Assembly (NCBI GenBank): GCA_945883905.1 | Contig: CAMCYL010000012.1 | Coordinates: 1 to 43,930, forward strand | Length of the DNA stretch: 43,930 nucleotides | Source of the DNA: Akkermansia muciniphila | GTDB lineage: Bacteria; Verrucomicrobiota; Verrucomicrobiia; Methylacidiphilales; CAMAQI01 | Direction of reading: 5' to 3' | Part shown: piece by piece, positions 17,209-26,903 of the stretch | Position numbering within the stretch: the stretch's first letter is position 1 | How the letters are laid out: each line of letters opens with the position of its first letter | Notes under the pieces: model-generated | Told to the model about the DNA's origin: nothing | Databases searched by the model: none | The model's input: only the letters and a program-made list of their open reading frames with translations | Program-made: the position numbers and the translations under genes

Positions 17209-17833
17209 TCTCGATGGAACCTTAGTCGATTCATTGCCTGGAATTCACTCCTCAATGAAGAAGGCGATTGAGGTCGTATTGCCTGGGGAAACAATGCCGG
17301 AAATGAAACGGGTTCTAGGACCTCCTTTGCTGCAAATGTTTCAGAAAATGTGGCCCAAATTAAGTGAGCAGAAAATCAACGAATTAGTAGTTGCCTTTCG
17401 AGCCGACTATGATCTGAACGGCTTTTTGAAGAGCCAGTTATATCCAGATGTCGTGGAGGTCCTTCGTGCGCTAAAAATTGGAAAAAAAAATCTGTATTTG
17501 CTGACCAATAAGCCGAAAATTCCGACTCAATTGATTTTAAAACATTTGGGAATAGCTCCCTTTTTTATCGATTGTATGAGTCCCGATACCTTGAATCCAC
17601 CCTTCACCGAAAAAGGAGAGGGGCTTCGAGATTTACAGGTCCGTCACTCGATGGAGATTAATTCGAGCGTGATGATCGGAGACTCCGTCGATGATGCGAT
17701 TGCGGCACAAGAGACAGGGGTGGGATTTATCGCTGCTGAATATGGATATGGAGAGGTTTTAAGGTCTCCTGAATTTGCTCATTCCAAGAAGATTGAAAAT
17801 CTTTGGCAGTTGAGGCGTTATCTGTTTGAATAG
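17183..17833 (+). CDS. HAD-superfamily phosphatase
   Basis: This 216-residue HAD hydrolase is of the phosphoglycolate-phosphatase type (subclass with an alpha-helical cap). The motifs are DLDGTLVDS (nucleophile D9 and acid D11), LLTNKPK (motif II), a lysine near KGEGL (motif III) and MIGDSVDDAIAA (motif IV). It overlaps the FkbM gene by 26 bases and precedes the NeuB-like gene by 12. In nonulosonate pathways a HAD enzyme can remove the phosphate after a NeuB-type condensation, so it may dephosphorylate an intermediate of this operon. Generic phosphoglycolate or pyridoxal-phosphate phosphatase activity cannot be excluded. Confidence 0.83.
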   Translation: MQYQNLIFDLDGTLVDSLPGIHSSMKKAIEVVLPGETMPEMKRVLGPPLLQMFQKMWPKLSEQKINELVVAFRADYDLNGFLKSQLYPDVVEVLRALKIGKKNLYLLTNKPKIPTQLILKHLGIAPFFIDCMSPDTLNPPFTEKGEGLRDLQVRHSMEINSSVMIGDSVDDAIAAQETGVGFIAAEYGYGEVLRSPEFAHSKKIENLWQLRRYLFE

Positions 17834-17845
17834 GCGCTCATACTT

Positions 17846-18928
17846 ATGATTCACCGCGATTTTTTTGAAGAGCTTTTTGTATTGGAGATGGCGAATAATC
17901 ATTGGGGGAACTTGGACCGTGCTTTAAAAATTGTGGCCGATTTTTCAAAAATCGTCCGGTTTAATAATGTAAGAGCCACCATTAAATTACAGTTTCGTGA
18001 TGTTGATCGATTCATCCATCGGGATTTTCAGGATCGTCAGGATATTCGTTATATTAAAAAAACAATCGATACGCGTCTTTCAAAAGAGCACATCGCTATT
18101 ATCATGGAGGCGATTCGTAAATCAGGGTGTATTCCGAGTGCGACTCCCTTCGATGAGGCCTCCGTGAATCTTTGCGAAGAACTTGAGTTGCCCTTGATCA
18201 AGCTTGCCAGTTCCGATATTAACGACTGGTTTCTCATTGAACGAATTGCAAAAACAAAAAAACCGGTGATCGCTTCGACGGGGGGCTCCTCCGTGAAAGA
18301 TACCGATGATTTGGTGACCTATTTTTCAAATCGGAATATTCCCCTCGGATTGAATCATTGTGTCTCCCTTTATCCGACAGAGGATCGTGATTTACAGTTG
18401 AATCAAATTGATTACTTAAAAAATCGTTATCCGCAGAATACCGTTGGATTTTCGACGCATGAATTTCATGATTGGGAGACAAGTCTTTCCGTTGCTTATG
18501 GGAAAGGGGCACGAACCTTTGAAAGGCATATTGATATTGAGGAGGAAGGATATAATGTCTCTTCCTATTGCTCGCTCCCCACGCAGATTGACACGTGGTT
18601 TAAGGCCTTTAAGCGAGTGAAATCGATGTGTGGACATCCTGGGACGGTAAAGCGGGTTTGTACTCCTGCGGAGATTCACTATTTAGATGCCCTCGTTCGA
18701 GGAGTGTATGCGCGTCACGATCTGAAGCAAGGGCATGCGCTCTGTGATGATGATTTATATCTCGCGGTTCCTTTGCAAAAAGGGCAACTCTCCTGTCGTG
18801 AAATTATGAGGGGTCAAATGTTACTTTCCGATATCCAGAAAGATCAACCCTTACTCGTCAATCAAGTCGATAGTCCTTACGCCTACGATGAGGAGCTTAA
18901 AAAATTAGTCTCTGAACGAGGAATATAA
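17846..18928 (+). CDS. Divergent NeuB-like sialic-acid synthase family protein
   Basis: The 360-residue protein has the NeuB TIM-barrel, then a C-terminal SAF/antifreeze-like domain (about 290-345, with YARHDLKQGHALCDDDLYLAVP). Recognisable family segments are the opening LEMANNHWGN, ATPFDEASVNL, IASTGGSS, CVSLYPTEDRD and GFSTHEF. The expected glutamate-histidine pair appears as FERHIDIEEE. The usual DHAFSLEP-type loop is replaced by a YNVSSYCSLPTQ segment. Canonical members condense phosphoenolpyruvate with an N-acyl-hexosamine to make a nine-carbon acid. The changed loop suggests an altered substrate. No CMP-sugar synthetase is present in the window, which is unusual for a standard nonulosonate pathway. 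Confidence 0.83.
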   Translation: MIHRDFFEELFVLEMANNHWGNLDRALKIVADFSKIVRFNNVRATIKLQFRDVDRFIHRDFQDRQDIRYIKKTIDTRLSKEHIAIIMEAIRKSGCIPSATPFDEASVNLCEELELPLIKLASSDINDWFLIERIAKTKKPVIASTGGSSVKDTDDLVTYFSNRNIPLGLNHCVSLYPTEDRDLQLNQIDYLKNRYPQNTVGFSTHEFHDWETSLSVAYGKGARTFERHIDIEEEGYNVSSYCSLPTQIDTWFKAFKRVKSMCGHPGTVKRVCTPAEIHYLDALVRGVYARHDLKQGHALCDDDLYLAVPLQKGQLSCREIMRGQMLLSDIQKDQPLLVNQVDSPYAYDEELKKLVSERGI

Positions 18929-18932
18929 TCGA

Positions 18933-19868
18933 GTGACTGAAAATTATTTAAGTGTTGTTTCAGGGACTTACAATGAGGTCGATAATATCGAATCTTTTAT
19001 CGATCGTGTGGAGGCTGCCTTTTTATTAATTCCTCAATATCGATATGAGATTCTTATCATTGATAATTGTTCGACGGATGGAACGCAAGATATCCTTCGA
19101 AAACTTGCGAAATCGAAAGCACATCTAAAAGTCATTTTAAACACGAGAAACTTTGGACATATTCGATCCCCTTATTATGGGTTATTGCAAACCACAGGGG
19201 AGGCAACGATTGCGATGGCCTCGGATTTACAGGACCCCCCTGAACTCATCGTTAAGTTTGTCGAACATTGGCGAAATGGAGCTAAAGCGGTGGTGGGAGT
19301 TAAAGAAAAAAGCAAAGAAAGTGCTCTCTTTTTTTTCATTCGAAAGTTGTACTACAAACTTTTGGGGAAGATCTCAGATGCTCCCTTGATCGAAAATTTT
19401 ACCGGTTTTGGTTTGTATGATCGATCGATCATTGATTATTGCCGTACTCTTCAAGATCCTTACCCCTATTTTAGAGGAATTATTTCCGAAGTCGGATGGG
19501 GGGTCACCCGAGTTTTATATGAGCAGGAGCAGAGAAAACGGGGGATTACCAAAAATAATTTTTGGACTCTTTACGATCTTGCGATATTAGGATTTACCAA
19601 CCATTCGAGGATTCCACTAAGACTTGCGGCGATGCTCGGTTTTTTAGCCTCATTTGGGAGCCTATTGGTGGCCATCGTTTATTTTATCTACAAAATATTA
19701 TTTTGGGAAAATTTTTCAGTAGGAATGGCACCTCTCGTGATTGGGCTTTTTTTCTTTTCTTCCGTACAACTTTTTTTTATCGGAATTTTAGGAGAATATA
19801 TCGGCGCGATTTTAGTTCAAATTGGCAAAAAACCACTCGTCGTTGAAAAAGAACGAATTAATTTTTAG
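18933..19868 (+). CDS. GtrB/DPM-like polyprenyl-phosphate glycosyltransferase (GT2)
   Basis: This GT-A fold enzyme has 311 residues. The nucleotide-binding pattern LIIDNCSTDGT is at about 41-51 and the DxD-like DLQD at 98-101 with the following PP. Two membrane helices occupy about residues 232-255 and 265-290, then a short cytosolic tail. This is the layout of GtrB/ArnC/DPM1-type enzymes, which transfer a sugar to undecaprenyl phosphate at the inner membrane. GAGGA lies 9 bases before the GTG start. It is the last gene of the operon and would load the modified sugar onto lipid. The adjacent convergent polytopic protein could use that lipid-linked sugar. Confidence 0.87.
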   Translation: MTENYLSVVSGTYNEVDNIESFIDRVEAAFLLIPQYRYEILIIDNCSTDGTQDILRKLAKSKAHLKVILNTRNFGHIRSPYYGLLQTTGEATIAMASDLQDPPELIVKFVEHWRNGAKAVVGVKEKSKESALFFFIRKLYYKLLGKISDAPLIENFTGFGLYDRSIIDYCRTLQDPYPYFRGIISEVGWGVTRVLYEQEQRKRGITKNNFWTLYDLAILGFTNHSRIPLRLAAMLGFLASFGSLLVAIVYFIYKILFWENFSVGMAPLVIGLFFFSSVQLFFIGILGEYIGAILVQIGKKPLVVEKERINF

Positions 19869-19907
19869 AGCTTAATCTAAAATTTGGGTTAATTCGTTCT
19901 TTTTCAA
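19843..19907. terminator. Very long palindrome at a convergent gene junction
   Basis: A perfect 19-bp inverted repeat has arms 19843-19861 and 19889-19907, starting TTGAAAAAGAACG. Inside it, TTTTAGA (19863-19869) pairs with TCTAAAA (19876-19882) around a 6-base loop. The left arm is made of the last sense codons of the glycosyltransferase gene and the right arm reaches the stop of the convergent membrane protein gene. It probably serves as a shared bidirectional terminator or mRNA 3'-end stabiliser. No separate T-tract follows, but the right arm itself holds TTCTTTTT. Confidence 0.65.
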
Positions 19908-21481
19908 GGAGGTAAAACAGGAGTTGTTTTTGGAGAATAAAAAAACCGTTTTTGCTCTGAAGTTCCGTTTTTTGAAAATTTTTCTAGAACCAGTTCCCCC
20001 TCTTTTGTTAAAGAATTCGTAATTTTATAGTGAAGCAAGTAATAGGGAGGGAGGGGCGTTTGTTTGGCCGTTTTCCAATCCAGGCAGTTTACCCGGATCT
20101 TTCCATGCTGAAAGTAAAAGGCGGGAACGTCCCAAAGGGCCTTATTGATAATATAGAGAGCGGTTTTTTCGGGAAGATCCTGAAAGAAATTATTCTCAAG
20201 GGCATTTTGAATGAGCGAGCGCTGATCTTTCCAGTAGAGATTTCGATAATCAACCATCCGACTATTGCTCAGTGAGGTTGCCGCAAGAATAAGGCCGAAG
20301 ATTGTAGGGAGAATCGACTGAAGGAGTGCGCCTCTATGTTGTAGGAAAGGAGCCAGCAGAGAGCCAAAGCCAAAGGCTTGAAGATAAACGGGAAGGTAAC
20401 CTAAGCCCCAGCGAAGTTCGAATTGATATTTTCCACTGAGGGCTAAAACCGCCGGAGGGATGAAGAGAAGGCTCAAGGGAATCACAAAGAAGGCAAAGGG
20501 AATCGAACCTCGTTTCACCGGGGAAGTGGAACGGAGGATTCGAGAAAGGGAAAGGGCGCCACAAATTCCAGTGATCAGGGCGAGGAGAAGTTGAAAAAGG
20601 GAGGGAGAAGGGGCGGCTGTCACTATTTTCCACCAAGGAGGAGCAACAAAAGAAATAAGAGGGAGGACCGAGGTGGTTTGATAGATAAAGGCGGCAAAGT
20701 AATCGTGAAGGCTTCCAAATCCGATTCCGTTATAAATCGAGGGGGCCTTATTTCTTAGGACTGCAGAAACAACGACGTAGAGTAAAGAGAGAACGATAAA
20801 TCCTAAAGATTTGAGGAGCGCAGAGCGATCTTGAGGGCGAACAAACCATACGAGGATCGGAAAAACAATCGCAAAGGGGACTCCGACTTCATAGCTCAGA
20901 AGAGTGATGAGAAAGCAACTGAAGGAACGACGGAGATCAGTCGAGGAGGAGAATCGGAGAAATTGAATAAAAAAAAGAAAGGAGAGAAGAAGGCCGATAG
21001 TGACCAGATCCATCAAGGGATGATAACTGAGAATGGGATCATGATAGTCCCTTGCTTGGAAGCAGGCGAGGGTGATTAATAGGGCGATCTGAGCGGTTGA
21101 ATGACGATTTGTTTGAACGAGAATGAGTTTATAAAAAATACCGAGTGCCAATAGAATTAAGACCGAGGCGAAGAGATGATAAGCCAACGGAGTTTGAATG
21201 ATTTGCCACTGAAGAACAGAGGCAAGAACAGTGGTGGGAAATAATCGTCCATTCATCATCCAGTTAATCAAACCATCATAGGTGTACGATTGAATCGAGA
21301 TCTCCCCCATCGAGATTAATCCCTGTTGAGTACTTAATTGGGCATCATCCCCGATAAAGCCGGCGCCTGTGTAGGGGAACAAAACAAGGAATGCCGTTAA
21401 GAAAACTAAAAGAAGCGAAAAGTAACGATCGAGAAGTTCTCGTCCTTTTTTTATCCCAAAAATCTCATCGGAAGATTCCAT
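19904..21481 (-). CDS. Polytopic membrane protein, GT-C-like
   Basis: The protein has 525 residues with about 10-12 hydrophobic helices between residues 20 and 400, then a soluble C-terminal domain of about 120 residues. After the first helix comes GAGFIGDDAQLS, an acidic pair in the first periplasmic loop. GT-C glycosyltransferases keep their catalytic acid there. The tail includes LYWKDQRSLIQNALEN and ALYIINKALWDVP. Taken together this fits a membrane sugar transferase that uses a polyprenyl-linked donor, though a non-enzymatic O-antigen or wzx/wzy-type protein is not excluded. It converges on the sugar operon with almost no gap, and shares its terminal palindrome. Confidence 0.55.
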   Translation of the reverse strand: MESSDEIFGIKKGRELLDRYFSLLLVFLTAFLVLFPYTGAGFIGDDAQLSTQQGLISMGEISIQSYTYDGLINWMMNGRLFPTTVLASVLQWQIIQTPLAYHLFASVLILLALGIFYKLILVQTNRHSTAQIALLITLACFQARDYHDPILSYHPLMDLVTIGLLLSFLFFIQFLRFSSSTDLRRSFSCFLITLLSYEVGVPFAIVFPILVWFVRPQDRSALLKSLGFIVLSLLYVVVSAVLRNKAPSIYNGIGFGSLHDYFAAFIYQTTSVLPLISFVAPPWWKIVTAAPSPSLFQLLLALITGICGALSLSRILRSTSPVKRGSIPFAFFVIPLSLLFIPPAVLALSGKYQFELRWGLGYLPVYLQAFGFGSLLAPFLQHRGALLQSILPTIFGLILAATSLSNSRMVDYRNLYWKDQRSLIQNALENNFFQDLPEKTALYIINKALWDVPAFYFQHGKIRVNCLDWKTAKQTPLPPYYLLHYKITNSLTKEGELVLEKFSKNGTSEQKRFFYSPKTTPVLPP

Positions 21482-21498
21482 CCATTGGACTCTGGATT

Positions 21499-21527
21499 AA
21501 AATAAGGAACTATCAAAATCTTATTTT
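21499..21527. promoter_or_regulatory. Inverted repeat in a divergent promoter region
   Basis: AAAATAAG (21499-21506) and CTTATTTT (21520-21527) form a perfect 8-bp inverted repeat with a 13-base spacer. It lies between the divergent membrane protein and polX genes. It could be an operator shared by both. Confidence 0.3.
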
Positions 21528-21590
21528 CGCTTCCTACTCTTTTTAAGAAAGGGATTTCACTTTTCAAATTTCCTGTGAGATTCTCTCGTC

Positions 21591-23345
21591 ATGAATAAAT
21601 CGGATGTGGTCGAGATTTTGGAGGAGATTGCGGTTTTATTGGAGCTCAAGGGAGAGAATCCCTTTAAATCCCGTGCCTATTCACAGGGGGCTCGTACTTT
21701 AGAGCTGCTGACGGAGGATCTGGGGCTGATTATTCAAGAGGAACGGTTGGGTGAAATTAAGGGAATCGGCGCCGCGCTTCAACAGAAGATTACCGAACTC
21801 GTCACGACCGGTAAGCTCGGATATTACGAAGAACTTAAGGCCTCGATTCCTGAGGGAATGTTGGCGATGTTGGCAATTCAAGGATTGGGGCCAAAGCGGA
21901 TACGTCAACTCCATGAAAAACTGGGGGTGGCTTCGATCTCCGATTTGGAGCGGGCCTGCCAAGAGAATCGGGTTTCAGAGCTCGCCGGTTTCGGGTTAAA
22001 AAGTCAGCTCAAGCTTCTGGAAGGGATCGAGCAATTAAAATCGTTTCAAAATCAGCATCGCTATGGCGATGTGATTGAACGAGCGGAGGAGGTTCAAGAG
22101 GCCTTGCGTCAACATCCCGATGTGATTCGGGTCAGCATCGCCGGGAGCTTGCGACGATCCAAGGAGCTGATCAAGGATATGGATCTATTAGTCTCCTCCT
22201 CGAATCCAACCTCAGTGATGGATTATTTTGTTTCTCTTGAAGGAATTGTGCGTGTGACCAATCATGGAGAGACAAAATCGAGCGTGATTTTTGAAGGGGG
22301 TCTTCAATGCGATTTGCGAGTCGTTCCGGATGCTCAGTTTGCCTCTGCTCTCCATCATTTTACAGGAAGTAAGGAGCATAACGTGATGATGCGTCAACGG
22401 GCGATCGCTCAAGGAAAAAAGATGAGTGAGTGGGGGCTTTTTCGAATTATTAAAGAAGGGGATGAGGAGAAAGAGGAGTCAATTCAAGTACGAACCGAGG
22501 AGGAGCTTTTTCGAGAGCTCGGACTCTCTTATGTCCCCCCTGAACTTCGTGAGGCACAAGGCGAGATTGAGGCGGCGGAGGCAGGGACTCTTCCTCGTTT
22601 AATGGAATGGAGTGAACTTCGCGGGACCTTTCATAATCATACGACGGCTAGTGACGGAAAGAATACGTTGGAAGAGATGGCGGCAGCGGCAGAGGAGATT
22701 GGGTTGGAATATTTAGGGATCGCCGATCATTCCAAGGCCTCGTTTCAGGCGAATGGACTTTCTGAAGAGCGACTTTTAAATCAGATCGAAGAGATTCGGC
22801 GATTGAATTTACATTATGAGAAGAAAAATTTTAAAATCTTTAGTGGCATTGAATGTGATATTTTAAAAGGGGGAGAGTTGGACTTTGAGGATTCGATTCT
22901 CGCACAACTTGATTATGTCGTTGCCTCCATTCATTCCGGATTTACCGCTTCAGAAGAGGAGATGACCGCACGAATCATTCGGGCGATGGAAAATCCGTAT
23001 GTAACGATGATGGGTCATTTAACGGGACGACTTCTTTTGCAGCGGGCGCCTTATGCGTTGAATATTCCCAAACTATTGGAGGTTGCGGCAGAGACGGGGA
23101 CTTGGATTGAGTTGAATGCGAATCCCTATCGATTGGATTTGGATTGGCGTTGGTGGCGTAAAGCGCAGGAGTTGGGGGTAAAATGTGTGATTAATCCGGA
23201 TGCCCATCGAACGGAGCAATTGGGGTATTTAAAGTTAGGAGTTCAGATAGCACGCAAGGGATGGTTAAGGAAGGAGGATGTGATCAATACAGAGAAACTC
23301 CTCTCTATGACGGCGCTTTTACAAAAAAAGAAATTGGATCAATAA
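21591..23345 (+). CDS. polX: Bacterial PolX DNA polymerase with PHP domain
   Basis: This family X DNA polymerase has 584 residues and acts in gap-filling repair. The N-terminal 8-kDa-like domain (1-60) and helix-hairpin-helix segments (LGEIKGIGAALQ, 53-64; IQGLGPKRIRQ, 96-106) lead to the palm. The palm has GSLRR (185-189) and catalytic aspartates D196, D198 and D241. The C-terminal PHP domain is complete: H348, H350, D355, H380, E421, H448, H476, D537 and H539. That predicts a manganese-dependent 3'-5' exonuclease or phosphodiesterase activity. The length and domain order are normal for bacterial PolX. The gene stands alone. Confidence 0.95.
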   Translation: MNKSDVVEILEEIAVLLELKGENPFKSRAYSQGARTLELLTEDLGLIIQEERLGEIKGIGAALQQKITELVTTGKLGYYEELKASIPEGMLAMLAIQGLGPKRIRQLHEKLGVASISDLERACQENRVSELAGFGLKSQLKLLEGIEQLKSFQNQHRYGDVIERAEEVQEALRQHPDVIRVSIAGSLRRSKELIKDMDLLVSSSNPTSVMDYFVSLEGIVRVTNHGETKSSVIFEGGLQCDLRVVPDAQFASALHHFTGSKEHNVMMRQRAIAQGKKMSEWGLFRIIKEGDEEKEESIQVRTEEELFRELGLSYVPPELREAQGEIEAAEAGTLPRLMEWSELRGTFHNHTTASDGKNTLEEMAAAAEEIGLEYLGIADHSKASFQANGLSEERLLNQIEEIRRLNLHYEKKNFKIFSGIECDILKGGELDFEDSILAQLDYVVASIHSGFTASEEEMTARIIRAMENPYVTMMGHLTGRLLLQRAPYALNIPKLLEVAAETGTWIELNANPYRLDLDWRWWRKAQELGVKCVINPDAHRTEQLGYLKLGVQIARKGWLRKEDVINTEKLLSMTALLQKKKLDQ

Positions 23346-23396
23346 TCACAACCGATGGTTTCTTGTTCTAGTTCTAATTTCACAGAGGAAATGGAG

Positions 23397-24362
<966 letters not shown>

Positions 24363-24478
24363 TTGTCATGAAAGATTATCGGATCGAAGGCTTACGACAA
24401 TTTTTATTTCAGATGCGTATGCAAAATTTCACATTCCTTGCGTTGCTTTTTTAAAGTCGATGCTTACAGTCGTTCGGC

Positions 24479-26398
24479 ATGAGCTTAAATGACAACGTTT
24501 GGGATGTATCAAAAGCGGCGACGACCTATAATATTGCCGGTTGGGGAGATGAATATTTTAACGTGAACTCCAAAGGCTTTGTCATCGTTAAGCCCGATCC
24601 CTCGAAAGAGACAGAGATCGAACTTCACTCGGTGATGAAAGAGGCGATTGCGATGGGATTAAAGACCCCTCTTCTGCTTCGTTTCCAAGATTTATTACAA
24701 CATCGCGTTCGAACGCTCAATGAGGCCTTTGCCAGTGCAATTCAGGAGGCGGGTTATCAAGGATTGTACCGAGGGGTTTTTCCAATCAAGGTGAATCAAC
24801 TCCGTGAAGTGGTCGAGGAGATTGTCGAGGCAGGGATTCCGTATCATTATGGCATTGAGGCGGGGAGTAAGCCGGAACTTTTTGCGGCCTTAGTCATGCA
24901 TAAAGATCCCGAGAGTTTGGTGATTTGTAACGGGTATAAGGATGCTCAATTTATTCAAACCGCTCTTCTTGGGAGAAAGCTTGGGAAAAAAGTGATCATG
25001 GTGGTGGAGAAGCTCGAGGAGCTTCGACATGTGATTGAGGTGTCGAAGCAAATCGGAGTCAAGCCTTGGATCGGCATTCGGGTTCGACTGCATACGAAGA
25101 GTGCAGGAAAATGGGCACTCTCTGGAGGAGAGGATGCGAAGTTTGGATTAAACACCGCTGACATTTTAGAGGCCACACAGATTTTACAGGAGGCCGGACT
25201 TGAAGAGAGTTTTAAATTACTTCATTTTCATATCGGCTCCCAAGTGCCAGATATTCGCACGGTAAAAAAATCGGTTCGCGAGGCCGCTCGTTATTTCGCA
25301 AAAATTTATCAACATGGCTTTAAGTTAGAGTATATCGATGTGGGAGGGGGACTTGGAGTTGATTATGATGGTTCTCGAACAAACTGCGAAAGTAGTATTA
25401 ATTACACCCTTTCCGAATATGCCCGCGATATTGTCTATAATATTGCAGAGGTTTTGAATGAGGAAAAAGTGCCACATCCTCATATTGTCAGCGAGAGCGG
25501 ACGAGCGATCGTGGCGCATCATTCCGTTTTAATTGTCGATGTCTTTGGGATGATTGAAAAGACGAAGGCCGCTTCAAATGTGACTTATCCCGCTCCTTGT
25601 CATAAGCTCGTTCAAGATCTTCTCGATTTACGTCAGACTTTGAATAAGAAAAATCGTTTAGAGCATTTTCATGACATGCAACAGATTAAGGAGGACTCCG
25701 AAACTCGATTTGAGCTCGGTCTTTTAGATTTAAAAACACAAGCACAGATCGAGACTCTCTATTGGGAGCTTGCCGAGAGTTTGGTGGAGCAATACGAGGG
25801 GATCAAATTGGTCCCTCAAGAAATTTTGCAATTAAAAAATTCTTTGGGAGATCAATATATTTGTAATTTTTCAGTCTTTCAATCGATGCTCGATCATTGG
25901 GCATTGGGACAATTATTTCCAATCATGCCGATCCATCGACTTGAAGAAAAGCCGGATTATAACGGATTTCTTGTGGATATTACCTGTGACTCTGACGGAA
26001 AGATTAACAGTTTTATTACAGGAGAGAATAAGATTCAAAAAACATTGCCACTTCACTCCTTGAATGGGGAGCCGTATTGCTTGGGACTCTTTTTGATGGG
26101 GGCCTATCAAGATATCATGGGAGATTTGCATAATTTATTTGGACGTGTGAACGAGGCTCATATCTTTCTCGATCCAGATGAGCCCACCGGTTTTTATATT
26201 GAGGAGACAATTCCTGGAACGACCATTGGGAGTGTGCTTGCGGATGTTCAGTATGATACCGTGAGTTTGGCTCGCGAGATGAAGCAGTTGATCGATTCGG
26301 CGATCAAATCAGATGTCATGAAACCGAGCGAAGGAATGCGCTGGCTCGAGAGCTACGAGAAGGGATTAAAGTCCTCGACCTATCTCGAATTTACATAG
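24479..26398 (+). CDS. speA: Biosynthetic arginine decarboxylase
   Basis: SpeA converts arginine to agmatine, the first step of the agmatine route to putrescine and spermidine. The protein has 639 residues, close to the family length of 630-660. The PLP lysine is K104 in GVFPIKVNQLREV, matching E. coli K127. Other barrel motifs are KFGLN, LLHFHIGSQVPD, YIDVGGGLGVDYDG and SESGRAIVAHH. The C-terminal beta domain holds DITCDSDGKINSF, with the Cys of the second active-site loop. It is a fold-type III enzyme that works as a dimer or tetramer. No agmatinase or agmatine deiminase gene is nearby, so the next step must be encoded elsewhere. Confidence 0.96.
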   Translation: MSLNDNVWDVSKAATTYNIAGWGDEYFNVNSKGFVIVKPDPSKETEIELHSVMKEAIAMGLKTPLLLRFQDLLQHRVRTLNEAFASAIQEAGYQGLYRGVFPIKVNQLREVVEEIVEAGIPYHYGIEAGSKPELFAALVMHKDPESLVICNGYKDAQFIQTALLGRKLGKKVIMVVEKLEELRHVIEVSKQIGVKPWIGIRVRLHTKSAGKWALSGGEDAKFGLNTADILEATQILQEAGLEESFKLLHFHIGSQVPDIRTVKKSVREAARYFAKIYQHGFKLEYIDVGGGLGVDYDGSRTNCESSINYTLSEYARDIVYNIAEVLNEEKVPHPHIVSESGRAIVAHHSVLIVDVFGMIEKTKAASNVTYPAPCHKLVQDLLDLRQTLNKKNRLEHFHDMQQIKEDSETRFELGLLDLKTQAQIETLYWELAESLVEQYEGIKLVPQEILQLKNSLGDQYICNFSVFQSMLDHWALGQLFPIMPIHRLEEKPDYNGFLVDITCDSDGKINSFITGENKIQKTLPLHSLNGEPYCLGLFLMGAYQDIMGDLHNLFGRVNEAHIFLDPDEPTGFYIEETIPGTTIGSVLADVQYDTVSLAREMKQLIDSAIKSDVMKPSEGMRWLESYEKGLKSSTYLEFT

Positions 26399-26465
26399 AA
26401 TTTTTTAAATTCCTAATGCAGATTTTGGTTAATTTAATTTGGATTGCTTTTGGCTCTATAGCGAA

Positions 26466-26891
26466 TCAGGTGGAGGCTAAAACTTTACTAAGAACGATCG
26501 TTCCCTGAGCGACAAGGAGAGTTTCGACGAAGAGTTCGACTTGGAATTGTCCAAGGGTTCCGAAATCTCGTTCAAGGGCGGCCTCGATCACAAGGGTTTG
26601 ATTGGGAAAAACCGCTTGTTTAATATTAAACTGCATGATTCGTGCGACGACGTAGCGAGGAGGAGTTGGTTCTGTTGATATTGATCCCCAGATACAACCT
26701 GCCGCCTGTGCTGCGGCTTCAATCATATAGACTGCGGGAAAGAGCGGCGCTTCAGGAAAATGATCTTTAAAAAAGGAAAGCGATGGATCAAGCCATTTTT
26801 TGGTACGGACTTTTTTTCCTAATTCCAAGATCTCTCTTTCATCGATGAATTGAAAACTAGGGCCGTGGGGGGTATAAATTTCTTTGGGCAT
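26466..26891 (-). CDS. FabZ-like 3-hydroxyacyl-ACP dehydratase
   Basis: This hot-dog fold protein has 141 residues. FKDHFPEAPLFPAVYMIEAAAQAAG carries the catalytic His H44 and acid E58, spaced exactly as H54/E68 in E. coli FabZ. FabZ enzymes remove water from 3-hydroxyacyl-ACP. It is the last gene of a five-gene minus-strand operon with an ACP, so it more likely serves a specialised acyl chain than general fatty-acid synthesis. Aryl-polyene clusters use such ApeI/ApeP-type dehydratases to leave conjugated double bonds. The gene starts 12 bases after the LolA-like gene. Confidence 0.88.
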   Translation of the reverse strand: MPKEIYTPHGPSFQFIDEREILELGKKVRTKKWLDPSLSFFKDHFPEAPLFPAVYMIEAAAQAAGCIWGSISTEPTPPRYVVARIMQFNIKQAVFPNQTLVIEAALERDFGTLGQFQVELFVETLLVAQGTIVLSKVLAST

Positions 26892-26903
26892 GGAGAGTTC
26901 TAG

